DNA of 46,078 nucleotides from an uncultured Phycisphaerales bacterium. GTDB taxonomy: Bacteria; Planctomycetota; Phycisphaerae; Tepidisphaerales; Tepidisphaeraceae. The stretch is taken from the NCBI GenBank assembly GCA_903871935.1, contig CAIQIQ010000116.1:1-46078 (forward strand), read 5' to 3'. Of this stretch, positions 31,308-40,078 are shown piece after piece. A model generated the notes under the pieces. It had not been told where the DNA came from, did not search any database, and saw only the letters and a list, made by a program, of their open reading frames with translations. Position 1 is the first letter of the stretch. Every line of letters starts with the position of its first letter. The position numbers and the translations under genes are program-made.

Positions 31308-34229
31308 ATGCTTGAGACTCAACGGTCTTGCCTCTTTGCCTCCCTGGCACTGACATTCACCGCGGCTATCGCTCTGGCCCAGGCGCCAGGCCAGCCGCTG
31401 CGCATCGATGTCACCGCCGACACCTGGGTCTCCAATGTCGGCAAAGAGGCCAACGGCAACAACGGCGGCGCTCCCCAGCTCAAGACCAAGGGCGTCCAGG
31501 AGATGGCCCTTCTGGATATCGACCCCGCCACTCTTGCCGGCCGAGTCATCACCGCCGCCACCCTTCATCTGCATTCCACCTCCGCAGATATCCAGCGCCG
31601 GGTCACCGTATCCACGCTGGCCACGCCGTGGGTGGAAGGCACCGCTACCGGCTATACCGTCCAACCCGGCAGCGCCAGTTTCAATTTCGCCCAGCAGGAC
31701 AAGTTCCCCTGGGCCGGGCCCGGCAGTGACCTGACCGCTGTCTGCAACGGCGTCGGCAATACCATCTGGCGTTTCGCCGAAGCTACCGCCCCCGACAGCA
31801 ACGGCTGGCAAACCGTCGCAGTCGACCCGGCCGTGGTGGCCGCCCGCGTCGCCGGAATCAGCCATGGCTTTCTGGTCATGGACGACATCGGCTCGGAGTA
31901 CACCCGCGACGGCGAGAAATTCACCTACCGCCTGTTCCTCAACCGTTTCGATTCCAGCCGCGAAGGCGGCAAGAACGTTGCCCCCTATTTCACGCTCTCG
32001 CTCGGCGCCGAAGACCGAGAACCTCCTCAGGCCGTGACCACACTCGCCGCCACGCCCGATTCAGCTCTGCCCGCCCAGGCTTCCGTCACGTGGACCACTC
32101 CCGCCGACCGCGGCCCCGCCGGCGTGATCGGCTTCTTTGCCCGCTATTCCACCGACAATAAATTCGACTGGGCCAAGGCTACGCCGATTCCCCAATACCT
32201 GGTTCCCCGCCCCAGCACCACTGGCAAATCCGTCGCCATGCAGTTGCGTGGTCTTCCCATTGAAGCGGGAACCAGCATGACCATTGGTGTGGCGGCCGTT
32301 GATGCGGCCGGCAACATCGGACCGATCACCACCTGCCCGGCACAACTGAGTGCCAGGCCGGCCGACGTGACCCTCACCGTACCCCGCCCATCGGCCCCCG
32401 CACAACTCGCCTCCGCGCCGCTGCGCCTCGGCAGTCTTGACGTCGCCGTCATTGAGTCACTGGACAAGCTTCAACCCGGCACCGCCAAGTTCATACCGGC
32501 CATGGCCGACACCTATCGGCAGCACAATCAGGTCTTCGACAGCACCCGGCAAATCATCGCTCTCTCCGCCGCCCGCAATGAGTTTGTCGACTTCCAGGTA
32601 CTGCTCAGCGGCAAAGCCGCCGGAGTCACCGCCACTGTAAGCTTCGATGCCGATGCAGATGCCGCGGCCCAGAAGATCACCTCCAGCCTCAATCGCTATG
32701 CCTACGTTGAGACGACCGTGGGCCCGCTCCCTGATCCGTTGATTCCGCTTACCGGCCCCTTTGCTGTCCCCGATGATCGCGGCGGCGCGAGCGCCAGGCC
32801 GGTCTCGCTGCTCAGCGATATCTACGTGCCGCATACCGCCTCCCCCGGCCCGCACAAAGGCAAGCTGACGCTCAAGCAGGGCAGTGAAGAGTTGGTCATT
32901 CCCATCCAGCTTGATGTCTGGAATTTCACTCTTTCCGACCGCCTCAGCTTCATCCCCGAGATGAACAGCTATGGTCTGCCTGATGGACCAACCATGGTCC
33001 AGTGGTATCGCCTGGCGCATGCCAACCGCACCTGCCTGAACCGCCTGGGCTACGGTTGGAACGGGTCCGTGAACAGCGCTTGTGCTCCGCAGTGGAATGG
33101 CAAGGATTTCTCCTGGGCCCAGTACGACAAGACCTTTGGCCCGCTGCTGGATGGCTCAGCATTTGCCGATCTGCCGCGCAAGGGTGTTCCGCTAGACACC
33201 TTCTACCTTCCCATCTGCGAAAACTGGCCGATCGCCATCAACCCTGCCTTCAAAGGTGGCTACTGGCCCGAACAGGCCCTGACCCAGGAATACGGCCGGG
33301 ATTTTGCTGCCGCCTGCGGCAAGTTCGCCGCACACCTGGCCGACAAAAAGTGGAACGATACCTTCTTCGAGTTCTATCTGAACAACAAAGTCTATTACAA
33401 GGAGCAGGGGGGCTGGAGCCGGTGTTCCGCGCCATGGATCTTCGATGAGCCGGTCAATACTCAGGATTTCTGGGCCCTGCGCTACTACGGCGAGCTGTTT
33501 CACAACGGCATCGCCGACTATCGCGGCCAGGTGAAACTCGCCTTCCGCTGTGACATCTCCCGCCCCGAATGGCAGCGCGATATCCTCGACGGAATCCTGG
33601 ATGTCAACGTAATCGGCGGCGGCTTCCGCACCTATCAGACGATGATCTCCGACCGCAAGAAGCGTGATCGGCAGATCCTCATCAACTACGGCTCCGCCAA
33701 CCGCATCGAGGATTCCAACTGGCATGCCGTCGCCTGGTGCCTGGATTCCTGGCGCCTCGGCGCAGATGGCATCCTGCCCTGGCAGACCATCGGCACCGAC
33801 GAATCCTGGAAGAAGGGCGATGCACTCTCTCTTTTCTATCCCGGCCAGCCCGCCGGCGTGGACGGCCCCGTGCCCAGCATCCGCCTCAAGGCCTATCGCC
33901 GTGGCCAGCAGCTCGTCGAGTATCTGGTCATGCTCGAACAGTCCAAGCGCTATACCCACTGGCAACTCAGCCAGATGCTGCTCAAGCATCTCTCCATGGC
34001 CGGTCAACTCAAGAAGACCAGTGAAGATGATGCCGGCACCGTCAACTACCCCGCTGTCACGTCCGACCTCGTATGGCAACTGCGCCAGCAGTTGGGAATG
34101 GAACTGGACAAACTCCATCCGCCGGCCCAGCGTCAATGGGTGGATCTGAGCACTCCCGCCCGCAACCCCAAAGCCCTTCCCGATATGGGATACATCCGCA
34201 CCGCCGAAAACAACGACAAGGCGCGTTGA
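31308..34229 (+). CDS. Secreted protein with DNRLRE-like N-terminal module and DUF4091 domain
   Basis: 973 residues. The ATG at 31308 is preceded by GAGGTG. The signal peptide is LFASLALTFTAAIALAQA. About residues 25-240 form a beta module with VTADTWVSNVGKEANG and LAGRVITAATLHLHST, as in DNRLRE-type modules that protect or bind polysaccharide. A fibronectin-like stretch (VTTLAATPDSALPAQASVTW) follows. From about 390 on, the protein matches glycosidase-like DUF4091 proteins, ending in ADGILPWQTIG and PSIRLKAYRRGQQLVEYLVML, which is the family's closing motif. It is likely to act on extracellular glycan. It is the last gene of the carbohydrate group; an IS630 element follows directly. Confidence 0.82.
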   Translation: MLETQRSCLFASLALTFTAAIALAQAPGQPLRIDVTADTWVSNVGKEANGNNGGAPQLKTKGVQEMALLDIDPATLAGRVITAATLHLHSTSADIQRRVTVSTLATPWVEGTATGYTVQPGSASFNFAQQDKFPWAGPGSDLTAVCNGVGNTIWRFAEATAPDSNGWQTVAVDPAVVAARVAGISHGFLVMDDIGSEYTRDGEKFTYRLFLNRFDSSREGGKNVAPYFTLSLGAEDREPPQAVTTLAATPDSALPAQASVTWTTPADRGPAGVIGFFARYSTDNKFDWAKATPIPQYLVPRPSTTGKSVAMQLRGLPIEAGTSMTIGVAAVDAAGNIGPITTCPAQLSARPADVTLTVPRPSAPAQLASAPLRLGSLDVAVIESLDKLQPGTAKFIPAMADTYRQHNQVFDSTRQIIALSAARNEFVDFQVLLSGKAAGVTATVSFDADADAAAQKITSSLNRYAYVETTVGPLPDPLIPLTGPFAVPDDRGGASARPVSLLSDIYVPHTASPGPHKGKLTLKQGSEELVIPIQLDVWNFTLSDRLSFIPEMNSYGLPDGPTMVQWYRLAHANRTCLNRLGYGWNGSVNSACAPQWNGKDFSWAQYDKTFGPLLDGSAFADLPRKGVPLDTFYLPICENWPIAINPAFKGGYWPEQALTQEYGRDFAAACGKFAAHLADKKWNDTFFEFYLNNKVYYKEQGGWSRCSAPWIFDEPVNTQDFWALRYYGELFHNGIADYRGQVKLAFRCDISRPEWQRDILDGILDVNVIGGGFRTYQTMISDRKKRDRQILINYGSANRIEDSNWHAVAWCLDSWRLGADGILPWQTIGTDESWKKGDALSLFYPGQPAGVDGPVPSIRLKAYRRGQQLVEYLVMLEQSKRYTHWQLSQMLLKHLSMAGQLKKTSEDDAGTVNYPAVTSDLVWQLRQQLGMELDKLHPPAQRQWVDLSTPARNPKALPDMGYIRTAENNDKAR

Positions 34230-34239
34230 CCATCGCTAG

Positions 34240-35480
34240 TGGGCTGTCGCATGTAATATGATGGGATATACTGAGGCCTTGTGTCGAAGGGTGGAAACCC
34301 AGGCAAGGAGGCCTCCGGTGAAGAAGAAGTATGTCGTGACGTTGACGGAAGTGGAATGCCACATGCTGCAGGAGATGCTTTCGCGTGGCAAGGCGGCAGC
34401 GCGCAAACTGGCACACGCGAGGATTCTTCTGAAAGCCGGTGCCAGCGCGGGCGGGCCAGCATGGAGCGACGATGCCATCGCCCAGGAGCTTGAGGTCGGG
34501 CGTGCAACCGTGGAACGGATACGCAGAGAGTTCGTGGAAGAAGGGCTGCAAGCCGCGTTGGAACGTCGCAAGTCTCGCCGACAGTACCAGCATGCGTTTG
34601 ACGGAGACGGTGAAGCGCATCTGGTGGCCATGGCATGTAGCCGTGCGCCTGAAGGGCGCAGCCGCTGGACCTTGCGGCTGCTGGCGGAGCGGATGATCCA
34701 GTTGCAGTACGTGGACCAAGTGTCCAAAGACATGGTTTGGCGCGTCCTCAAGAAAACGAACTTAAGCCTTGGCTGAGCAAGCAGTGGTGCATTCCGCCCA
34801 AGGCCAATGCCGAGTTCGTCCGGAAGATGGAAGATGTGCTGGAAGTGTACAAACGGCCCTACGACCCCAGGCGGCCGGTGGTATGTTTGGACGAGACCAG
34901 CAGGCAGCTTATCGGTGAAGTGCAGACGTCAGGGCCGGCTGCACCAGGTCAAGTAGCGCATTACGATTATGAGTATGTGCGCAATGGCGTGGCGAACATC
35001 TTCATGATCTGTGAGCCGCTGGCTGGACAGCGTGAAGTGGAAGTGACTGACCGCCGGACGAAGAAAGACTACGCCGAATGCCTTCGGAAGACATCCGACG
35101 AGGTGTATGAGGAGGCGGAGAGAGTCGTGCCGGTGCAGGACAACCTCAATACGCATTCGCCCGCCTCGCTGTGTGAGGCGTTCCCGCCGACCGAAGCCAA
35201 GCGGCTGACGGACCGATTCGAGTTCCATTACACACCCAAGCACGGCAGTTGGTTGGACATGGCGGAGATCGAACTGGGCATCCTGGGCAGACAGTGTTTG
35301 GCACGGCGTATCGACAATGTCGAGGATCTGCGGCGGGAGGCTAAGGCGTGGGAAGCGAAGAGAAACTCTGCCCGAACAAAAGTGAGCTGGCAGTTTACGA
35401 CGGCCGACGCACGCATCAAGCTGCGCCGGCTCTATCCATCAACTGAGTCTTGTGGAAATTGCTTGCGTGGGCCCTGCTGA
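34240..35480 (+). mobile_element. IS630-family insertion sequence, boundaries unresolved
   Basis: The segment carries a single transposase in two frames (34318-35480). Left of it, GTGGGCTGTCGCATGTAA (about 34240-34257) is a plausible terminal repeat, because many IS630 ends look like this, but its reverse complement is not present within about 150 bases on the right, so the right end may be lost. No TA duplication could be assigned. It sits between the DUF4091 gene and the PEP-CTERM gene and interrupts neither. Confidence 0.7.
34318..35480 (+). pseudogene. IS630 transposase split by a one-base frameshift
   Basis: The GTG at 34318 follows AAGGAGG. The first frame (to 34776) encodes the helix-turn-helix half (WSDDAIAQELEVGRATVERI). 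The second frame continues from about 34752 (NELKPWLSKQWCIPP) to 35480 with the DDE catalytic acids in VVCLDETS, VPVQDNLNTHS and LDMAEIELG. The frames meet at AAGAAAACG (34750-34758): one more A would give AAG AAA AAC GAA and an unbroken KKNELKPWL as in single-ORF relatives. Loss of one A from a homopolymer (real, or a sequencing artefact) or a -1 ribosomal shift are the alternatives. The AAAA run is short for an efficient programmed shift. Confidence 0.8.
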
Positions 35481-35610
35481 AGTGGGAGACTACCCACACG
35501 TATCCGCCGTCGATGCGGATGCCAAGGGCTGTGGCTATCGGTGATCTACATTGGCCGGCTCGTTGTCGGTCGCGGACACCTGATTCATTGCCATGGCGAG
35601 GAGCGATCCA

Positions 35611-36597
35611 ATGTTGAAGCGGCGTCTCGCATCTATCGTTGTGTTCGTGGTCTCCGAGTTTCTGGCCAGTGCCTATGTCACGGCATCGCCGCTAAGCCCC
35701 GGCGATATCGTCATTGCCGACGTGGCGAACACGTGTGTGCTGCAGTACGGGCCAAACGGTGTGCTCAAGGACACGATTGCCGTGGCCGAGGCACCCGTCG
35801 GCGTTTCCGTGACGCCGCAGGGCAACATCCTTGTCACCAGCTTCACCGGCTCGGGTAGTTCTGTTACGAGTCGCATCAGCACCTACAGCTCAACGGGATC
35901 GTTGCTGAATACAAGCACCTCTCCGAGCGACCACGCCGTGATCTTCGGCCTGTCCCAGGCATCCGATGGCACGCTTATCGCCGCTGCAGGCAACAGCACC
36001 ATCTGGAGGCATAACGCATCCCTGAATACCTGGACAAGTTACATCGCAGCGTTCAGCCCTGCCTCCGGTGACGAGACGATGGGGGTAGATGCTGCCCCAA
36101 CCGGCGGATGGTGGGTGACCGACCACGGGAGCAAGCATTTCTCGAAGTTCGGATCCAACGGCGTCCTGTTGGGGGTTTACGCGACGCTCAACACACCCGG
36201 CGGTATAGCGGTTAGCCCCACCGATGGCTCGATCTGGATTGCGGAGGCTAATGGAACAAGTGGATACGTCAGGCACTATAACCAGAACACGTCGGCTTTG
36301 ATGGGGTCGTTCCCCATTGATACCGCATCGACAGTGGTCTCGATTGACTTCGCCCTTGATGGGAGCATTTATGTGGGCGATATGAATGGATCTGCGGTCC
36401 CTGGGAAGCACGTCAGCCAATACTCCACCGCGGGTACATTGCTCTCGTCATTTTCATTGCCCTTGGACAGCTCGCCACAGTTCCTGGCGGTTGCTCCCTC
36501 GAGCGTTCCCGAGCCAGGTATCATTGCGGCAGTGGCGGGCGTCTCACTGTTCCTCGTTCGCCGCCCGGGGCGTACAGGAAAAGGCCGCCAGCGGTAG
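35611..36597 (+). CDS. PEP-CTERM anchored beta-propeller protein
   Basis: 328 residues. The ATG at 35611 follows GAGGAG. An N-terminal signal (LASIVVFVVSEFLASAYVTA) precedes a propeller with phrases GDIVIADVANTCVLQYGPNG, GVSVTPQGNILVTSF and GGIAVSPTDGSIWIAEANG, similar in style to NHL/SMP-30 repeats. The C-terminus has VPEPG at about 299-303, a hydrophobic helix (IIAAVAGVSLFLV) and a basic tail, the PEP-CTERM sorting signal. In known systems an exosortase cleaves after this signal and the protein goes to the surface, often with exopolysaccharide. No exosortase is in the window. Confidence 0.85.
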   Translation: MLKRRLASIVVFVVSEFLASAYVTASPLSPGDIVIADVANTCVLQYGPNGVLKDTIAVAEAPVGVSVTPQGNILVTSFTGSGSSVTSRISTYSSTGSLLNTSTSPSDHAVIFGLSQASDGTLIAAAGNSTIWRHNASLNTWTSYIAAFSPASGDETMGVDAAPTGGWWVTDHGSKHFSKFGSNGVLLGVYATLNTPGGIAVSPTDGSIWIAEANGTSGYVRHYNQNTSALMGSFPIDTASTVVSIDFALDGSIYVGDMNGSAVPGKHVSQYSTAGTLLSSFSLPLDSSPQFLAVAPSSVPEPGIIAAVAGVSLFLVRRPGRTGKGRQR

Positions 36598-36700
36598 GGT
36601 AGCGGCCAGTCGTGGGATCGGTACGACTCTCGCGCCTCATGTTCGCAGGCAGGCCCGGCAGATTCTGCGGACATGGTAGGGCGCGGTCGTCGCATTCTGT

Positions 36701-36728
36701 CCTAAGTCGCCTCCGGCGACCCCTTAGG
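36701..36728 (+). repeat. Hairpin with outer CCTAAG/CTTAGG arms
   Basis: CCTAAG pairs with CTTAGG, and inside them TCGCC pairs with GGCGA around a TCC loop; an unpaired CCC sits on the 3' side. It may serve as a terminator-like or REP-like structure downstream of the PEP-CTERM gene, but no T-tract follows. Confidence 0.45.
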
Positions 36729-36762
36729 GTCGCCTGCCTGCGGGCGAGGTTGGGGGGGGCCA

Positions 36763-36787
36763 AAATCCGAGAAAGTTTTTCGGATTT
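36763..36787 (+). repeat. Perfect 8-bp hairpin AAATCCGA/TCGGATTT
   Basis: AAATCCGA at 36763-36770 and TCGGATTT at 36780-36787 flank a nine-base loop containing TTTT. It is symmetric on both strands and may be part of an interspersed repeat. Confidence 0.45.
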
Positions 36788-36940
36788 CGTTAAGTCCCTG
36801 TCATTGCTCATCTTCCAAAATCCACCCCCTCCAAATCGACCCTATATTATAGAGGGACCGCGCGTTCTTCCCCTTCGCCCGCTGGCAGAACCCCGGGATG
36901 AGGGTGCTCTTTGGCAAGTGAATACCCGCACCGCCGCAAA

Positions 36941-36965
36941 GCCCACGGACTTACCGTCCGTGGGC
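36941..36965 (+). repeat. Perfect 10-bp hairpin, REP-like
   Basis: GCCCACGGAC (36941-36950) and GTCCGTGGGC (36956-36965) are exact reverse complements around the five-base loop TTACC. Preceding bases GCAAA and the absence of a T-tract argue against a simple terminator. Such short GC palindromes resemble REP-type dispersed repeats mobilised by REP-associated tyrosine transposases; none of those genes is in the window. Confidence 0.6.
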
Positions 36966-37392
36966 ATCCAGGAAAGACGCAGCGCGCGACATAGGTGCAC
37001 GTTAGGTGCCACATGTTCTTCGCCTTCCCCCAACCCCTTTTCCCACCGCCACTTACGGCACACTCCGGCGTGACCAACTTGCCCGCATCAGCCCACTGTC
37101 GCGCGCCAGATGCCTTGGTCATCGGAGTGTTGGTCATTGTTGAGCGGAGCGAGATCTCGGCCGTGCCGGAAGTCATTCCATGTGGCCTTATACACAGCTA
37201 CCCAGAACCTGCGCATCTCCTTGCTCAAACTGCATCTAACCACCTGTCCTAACAGTACTTGGCGCACACGAGGTGCCCCCGTCGAGAACCTGCGCACCTG
37301 CTTTCGCATCGGATGCATGCGATTTTGCCCAATTGCCATCCATTCCTGCTTCACGGATAATCTCCAACTCCTAGAAGCTAATGGGGTCCATC

Positions 37393-38130
37393 ATGCTCAA
37401 ACTCATCGCCTGTAACGTCTTTCTTCGCGAAGCCTGCTGGTGCATCGCCCAGTCGTCTCACGTGATCGATGTCGAGTTCACCGAACTTGGTGAGCATTCC
37501 CGGCCGGAGATGCTCCGCCAGACCATCCAGTCCCGCATCGACGCAACTGAAGCCTCCGGCAAGCGTTACGATGCCATCCTGCTGCTCTTTGGCCTCTGCG
37601 GGAACTCCGCCGTCGGCGTCCAGGCCCGCTCAACTCAGCTCATCATCCCCCGCGCCCACGACTGCTGCACCATCCTCCTGGGCTCGCGGCAGCGTTTTGT
37701 TGAGCATTTCGGTGCCGCCCCCTCCACGCCCTTCTCATCCTCGGGCTATCTCGAACGCGGCGAATACTTCCTTCGCACCAATGAAGATGGCGCTGCAACG
37801 GTCAGTATGGGCGATGGTTACAAGCAGCTCGTCGAGCAGTATGGCGAAGAAGATGCCAAATTCATTTGGGACGAGATGCACCCCAAGCACGACCAGAACC
37901 TGAAGGCCGTCTTCATCGACCTCCCTCAGACCGCCCACCTGAACCACGCGGCCCGTTTCCAGGAAAAGGTCGCCGAAGCCGGCAAGGAATACGTTCACCT
38001 CGATGGTGACATCCGCCTGATCCGCGACCTGATCAACGGCCAATGGAACGACCGGGAATACCTCATCGTTCCCCCCGGCCGCACCATCGAAGGTGTCTAC
38101 GACCACGACCAGGTCATCCGGGCAAAGTAG
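37393..38130 (+). CDS. DUF1638 family protein
   Basis: 245 residues from ATG 37393 (MLKLIACNVFLREACW); an ATG at 37381 is in frame. The conserved opening KLIAC.VF.RE and the block DAILLLFGLCGNSAVG, with HDCCTILLGSR, identify DUF1638. Conserved cysteines (LIAC, GLCGN, HDCC) suggest metal or cofactor binding. DUF1638 genes are found in methanogens and anaerobic bacteria near corrinoid-dependent methyltransferases and URO-D-like genes. In this window a URO-D-like gene lies 7 kb upstream but no corrinoid protein is present. The function is unknown. It is convergent with the M20 peptidase gene. Confidence 0.82.
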   Translation: MLKLIACNVFLREACWCIAQSSHVIDVEFTELGEHSRPEMLRQTIQSRIDATEASGKRYDAILLLFGLCGNSAVGVQARSTQLIIPRAHDCCTILLGSRQRFVEHFGAAPSTPFSSSGYLERGEYFLRTNEDGAATVSMGDGYKQLVEQYGEEDAKFIWDEMHPKHDQNLKAVFIDLPQTAHLNHAARFQEKVAEAGKEYVHLDGDIRLIRDLINGQWNDREYLIVPPGRTIEGVYDHDQVIRAK

Positions 38131-38167
38131 ACTCTTCGCAATACCCACGCTGCCACGACAACGTCTG

Positions 38168-39553
38168 CTACAGCCCGGCCAGCTTGGCGTACAAGGCAGC
38201 ACACGTGCGCGTGCCGCCATGAAACGCGGCAAGGTCAAACTTCTCGTTCGGTGAGTGGGCGCGGTCATCAGGCAGACCGAAGCCCACCAGCAGCGTCTCC
38301 ACGCCCAGCATCCTGCTGATAAGGGTGGCAACCGGAATGCTGCCGCCACCGCGCATAAACGTGGGTTCCTGCCCGAAGCCGATACGCAATGCGTCGGCCG
38401 CCAGTTCCATCGCCTTGGAGCCGAGCGGCACCAGCATCGCCTCGGCCATGCTGTGGTTGCGGAATTCGACACTGACACCGGCCGGGCAGCGATCACGGAT
38501 GGCCTTCTCGAACAGTTCGCGAATCTTCTGTGGATTCTGGTTGGGAACCAGGCGCATGGAGACCTTGGCCGACGCTTTAGATGGAATAACCGTCTTGGCC
38601 CCCTCGCCCTGGAAACCCGTCGTAATGCCGTTCACATCGCAGGTTGGCCGGACCCACTCGCGTTCCAGAGCGCTGTAGCCCTTTTCGCCCGCCAATGATG
38701 AAAGGTCCAACTCCCGCATCAGATCGGACTCGGAGAACGGCAGTTTGGCCCAGAGTTCCCGCTCACGCAGTTCCAGCGGAACCACATCATCATAGAAGCC
38801 GGGGATATTCACCCGGCCGTCGGCATCGTGCAGCGAGGCGATGAGTTCACACAGAACATTGGCCGGGTTGGCCACCACACCACCGAACAATCCTGAATGC
38901 AGATCGTGGCTTGGCCCGGTAAGGAGTATCTCCTCATAGACCAGCCCGCGCAGACCATAGGTAATGGCCGGCAGTCCACGGGCAAACTGGTTCGTGTCGG
39001 AGATGACCGCGACATCCGCCTTGAGTTCTTCGCTGTGTTCCTGCATGAAGGCGGCGAAGCTGGGCGAGCCGATCTCCTCTTCACCTTCGATAACAAAGAC
39101 AAGGTTGACAGGCAGTCCGCCCCCATCTGTTCTCTCTCCTCCGCCCTGCTGCCATGCGCGGATCGCCTCAACATGGGCCCAGACCTGGCCTTTGTCGTCC
39201 GCCGAACCGCGGGCATGGATCGCGCCGTTGCGGATGGCAGGGCCAAAGGGAGGCGTAGTCCACAGTTCCAACGGCTCGGGCGGTTGGACATCGTAGTGCC
39301 CATAGACAAGCACCGTCGGTCGGCCCGGCCGATGGGCATTGCGAGCCAGCACGACCGGGTGCAATGCCGTGGGATGGACCTGCGCCTGCAGATCCAGACC
39401 GCGGAGCTGATGGGCCAGCCATTCAGCGCAGCGGTCGACATCCGGCTTGTTATGCGGATGGGTCGAAACGCTTGGAATGCGAAGGAAATCAAACAGGCGG
39501 TCTACAGCACGATCACGAGAGGCATCGACCTGACGAAGGATGTTATCGAGCAT
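38168..39553 (-). CDS. M20 family metallopeptidase (dipeptidase)
   Basis: 461 residues, standard length. Metal ligands and catalytic residues are in YGHYDVQP (His86, Asp88), GSADDKG (119-120) and EGEEEIGS (158-160), with the conserved late motif HSPNEKF. The dimerisation domain includes GPSHDLHSGLFGG. Members hydrolyse dipeptides or related small amides with two divalent metals, in the cytoplasm; no signal peptide is present. The ATG at 39553 lacks a clear ribosome-binding site, and 51 bases separate its start from the stop of the small membrane protein gene upstream on the same strand. Confidence 0.92.
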   Translation of the reverse strand: MLDNILRQVDASRDRAVDRLFDFLRIPSVSTHPHNKPDVDRCAEWLAHQLRGLDLQAQVHPTALHPVVLARNAHRPGRPTVLVYGHYDVQPPEPLELWTTPPFGPAIRNGAIHARGSADDKGQVWAHVEAIRAWQQGGGERTDGGGLPVNLVFVIEGEEEIGSPSFAAFMQEHSEELKADVAVISDTNQFARGLPAITYGLRGLVYEEILLTGPSHDLHSGLFGGVVANPANVLCELIASLHDADGRVNIPGFYDDVVPLELRERELWAKLPFSESDLMRELDLSSLAGEKGYSALEREWVRPTCDVNGITTGFQGEGAKTVIPSKASAKVSMRLVPNQNPQKIRELFEKAIRDRCPAGVSVEFRNHSMAEAMLVPLGSKAMELAADALRIGFGQEPTFMRGGGSIPVATLISRMLGVETLLVGFGLPDDRAHSPNEKFDLAAFHGGTRTCAALYAKLAGL

Positions 39554-39604
39554 GTCGCAATGGTATGAGGTGGCGAGCGCAGTTCAAGCTGGTCGCAGAC
39601 ATCG

Positions 39605-39898
39605 CTACTTCTTCCCAAGGATCTCCATGATCTGTGGCCAGAAGTGGTACACCACACCGGCGACCGCGGCGATGATGATGATCTGCACAAGCCAACCCAT
39701 TCCGCCTCCGGAGCGCCGTCGGCTTACCGGGCGAGTGGACGCCACATCCTCGCGGACTAACGCGGCATCTTCCACGCGTGTGACATACATGCCCGCCTGC
39801 AGCGCTTTGCGCTCGGCCGCCGCCTTGCTGTCGGCTTCCATCTCCAGAATCATGCGGGCTCCGGTGTCCTTGTTCGAACCGATCACGCGATATTTCAT
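39605..39898 (-). CDS. Small tail-anchored membrane protein
   Basis: 97 residues from ATG 39898, which AGGAG precedes by six bases; the longer frame to 40042 is not supported. The start MKYRVIGSNKDTGARMILEM, followed by ADSKAAAERKAL and AGMYVTRVED, forms a small alpha/beta domain repeatedly seen at the start of planctomycete membrane proteins. A basic linker (RPVSRRRSGGG) leads to one C-terminal membrane helix (WLVQIIIIAAVAGVVYHFW). The function is unknown. It lies just upstream of the M20 peptidase gene and may share its transcript. Confidence 0.7.
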   Translation of the reverse strand: MKYRVIGSNKDTGARMILEMEADSKAAAERKALQAGMYVTRVEDAALVREDVASTRPVSRRRSGGGMGWLVQIIIIAAVAGVVYHFWPQIMEILGKK

Positions 39899-40078
39899 GA
39901 CAGCTCCTGTGAACTGTTCCGTTTCAACCAAGTATACACCGGCAAGCGAACCCTTGCATAATCTTCTGGGATTTCTACGTTGGCGACATCGACGGTGTCG
40001 GGCATAGTATTTCCAGGACGGCACGTTAGGGAACGGCGTCACTTCAGGGGAAGTTCATACTGATGAAGGGGAGGTTTT

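Larger units (their letters stand above)
36598..37392 (+). other. Hairpin-rich gene-free spacer
   Basis: No convincing gene in 795 bases. The region holds three hairpins, listed separately, and phrases such as CCGGGATGAGGGTGCTCTTT that are familiar from dispersed intergenic repeats. It also has TATATTATAG at 36842-36851, which could be a promoter element. Open frames here translate to low-complexity or repeat-like peptides. This is the longest spacer of the window. Confidence 0.5.

Noticed and set aside
36701..36965. CRISPR array
   Set aside because: The palindromes differ from each other and are not regularly spaced; there are no direct repeats with spacers and no cas genes.
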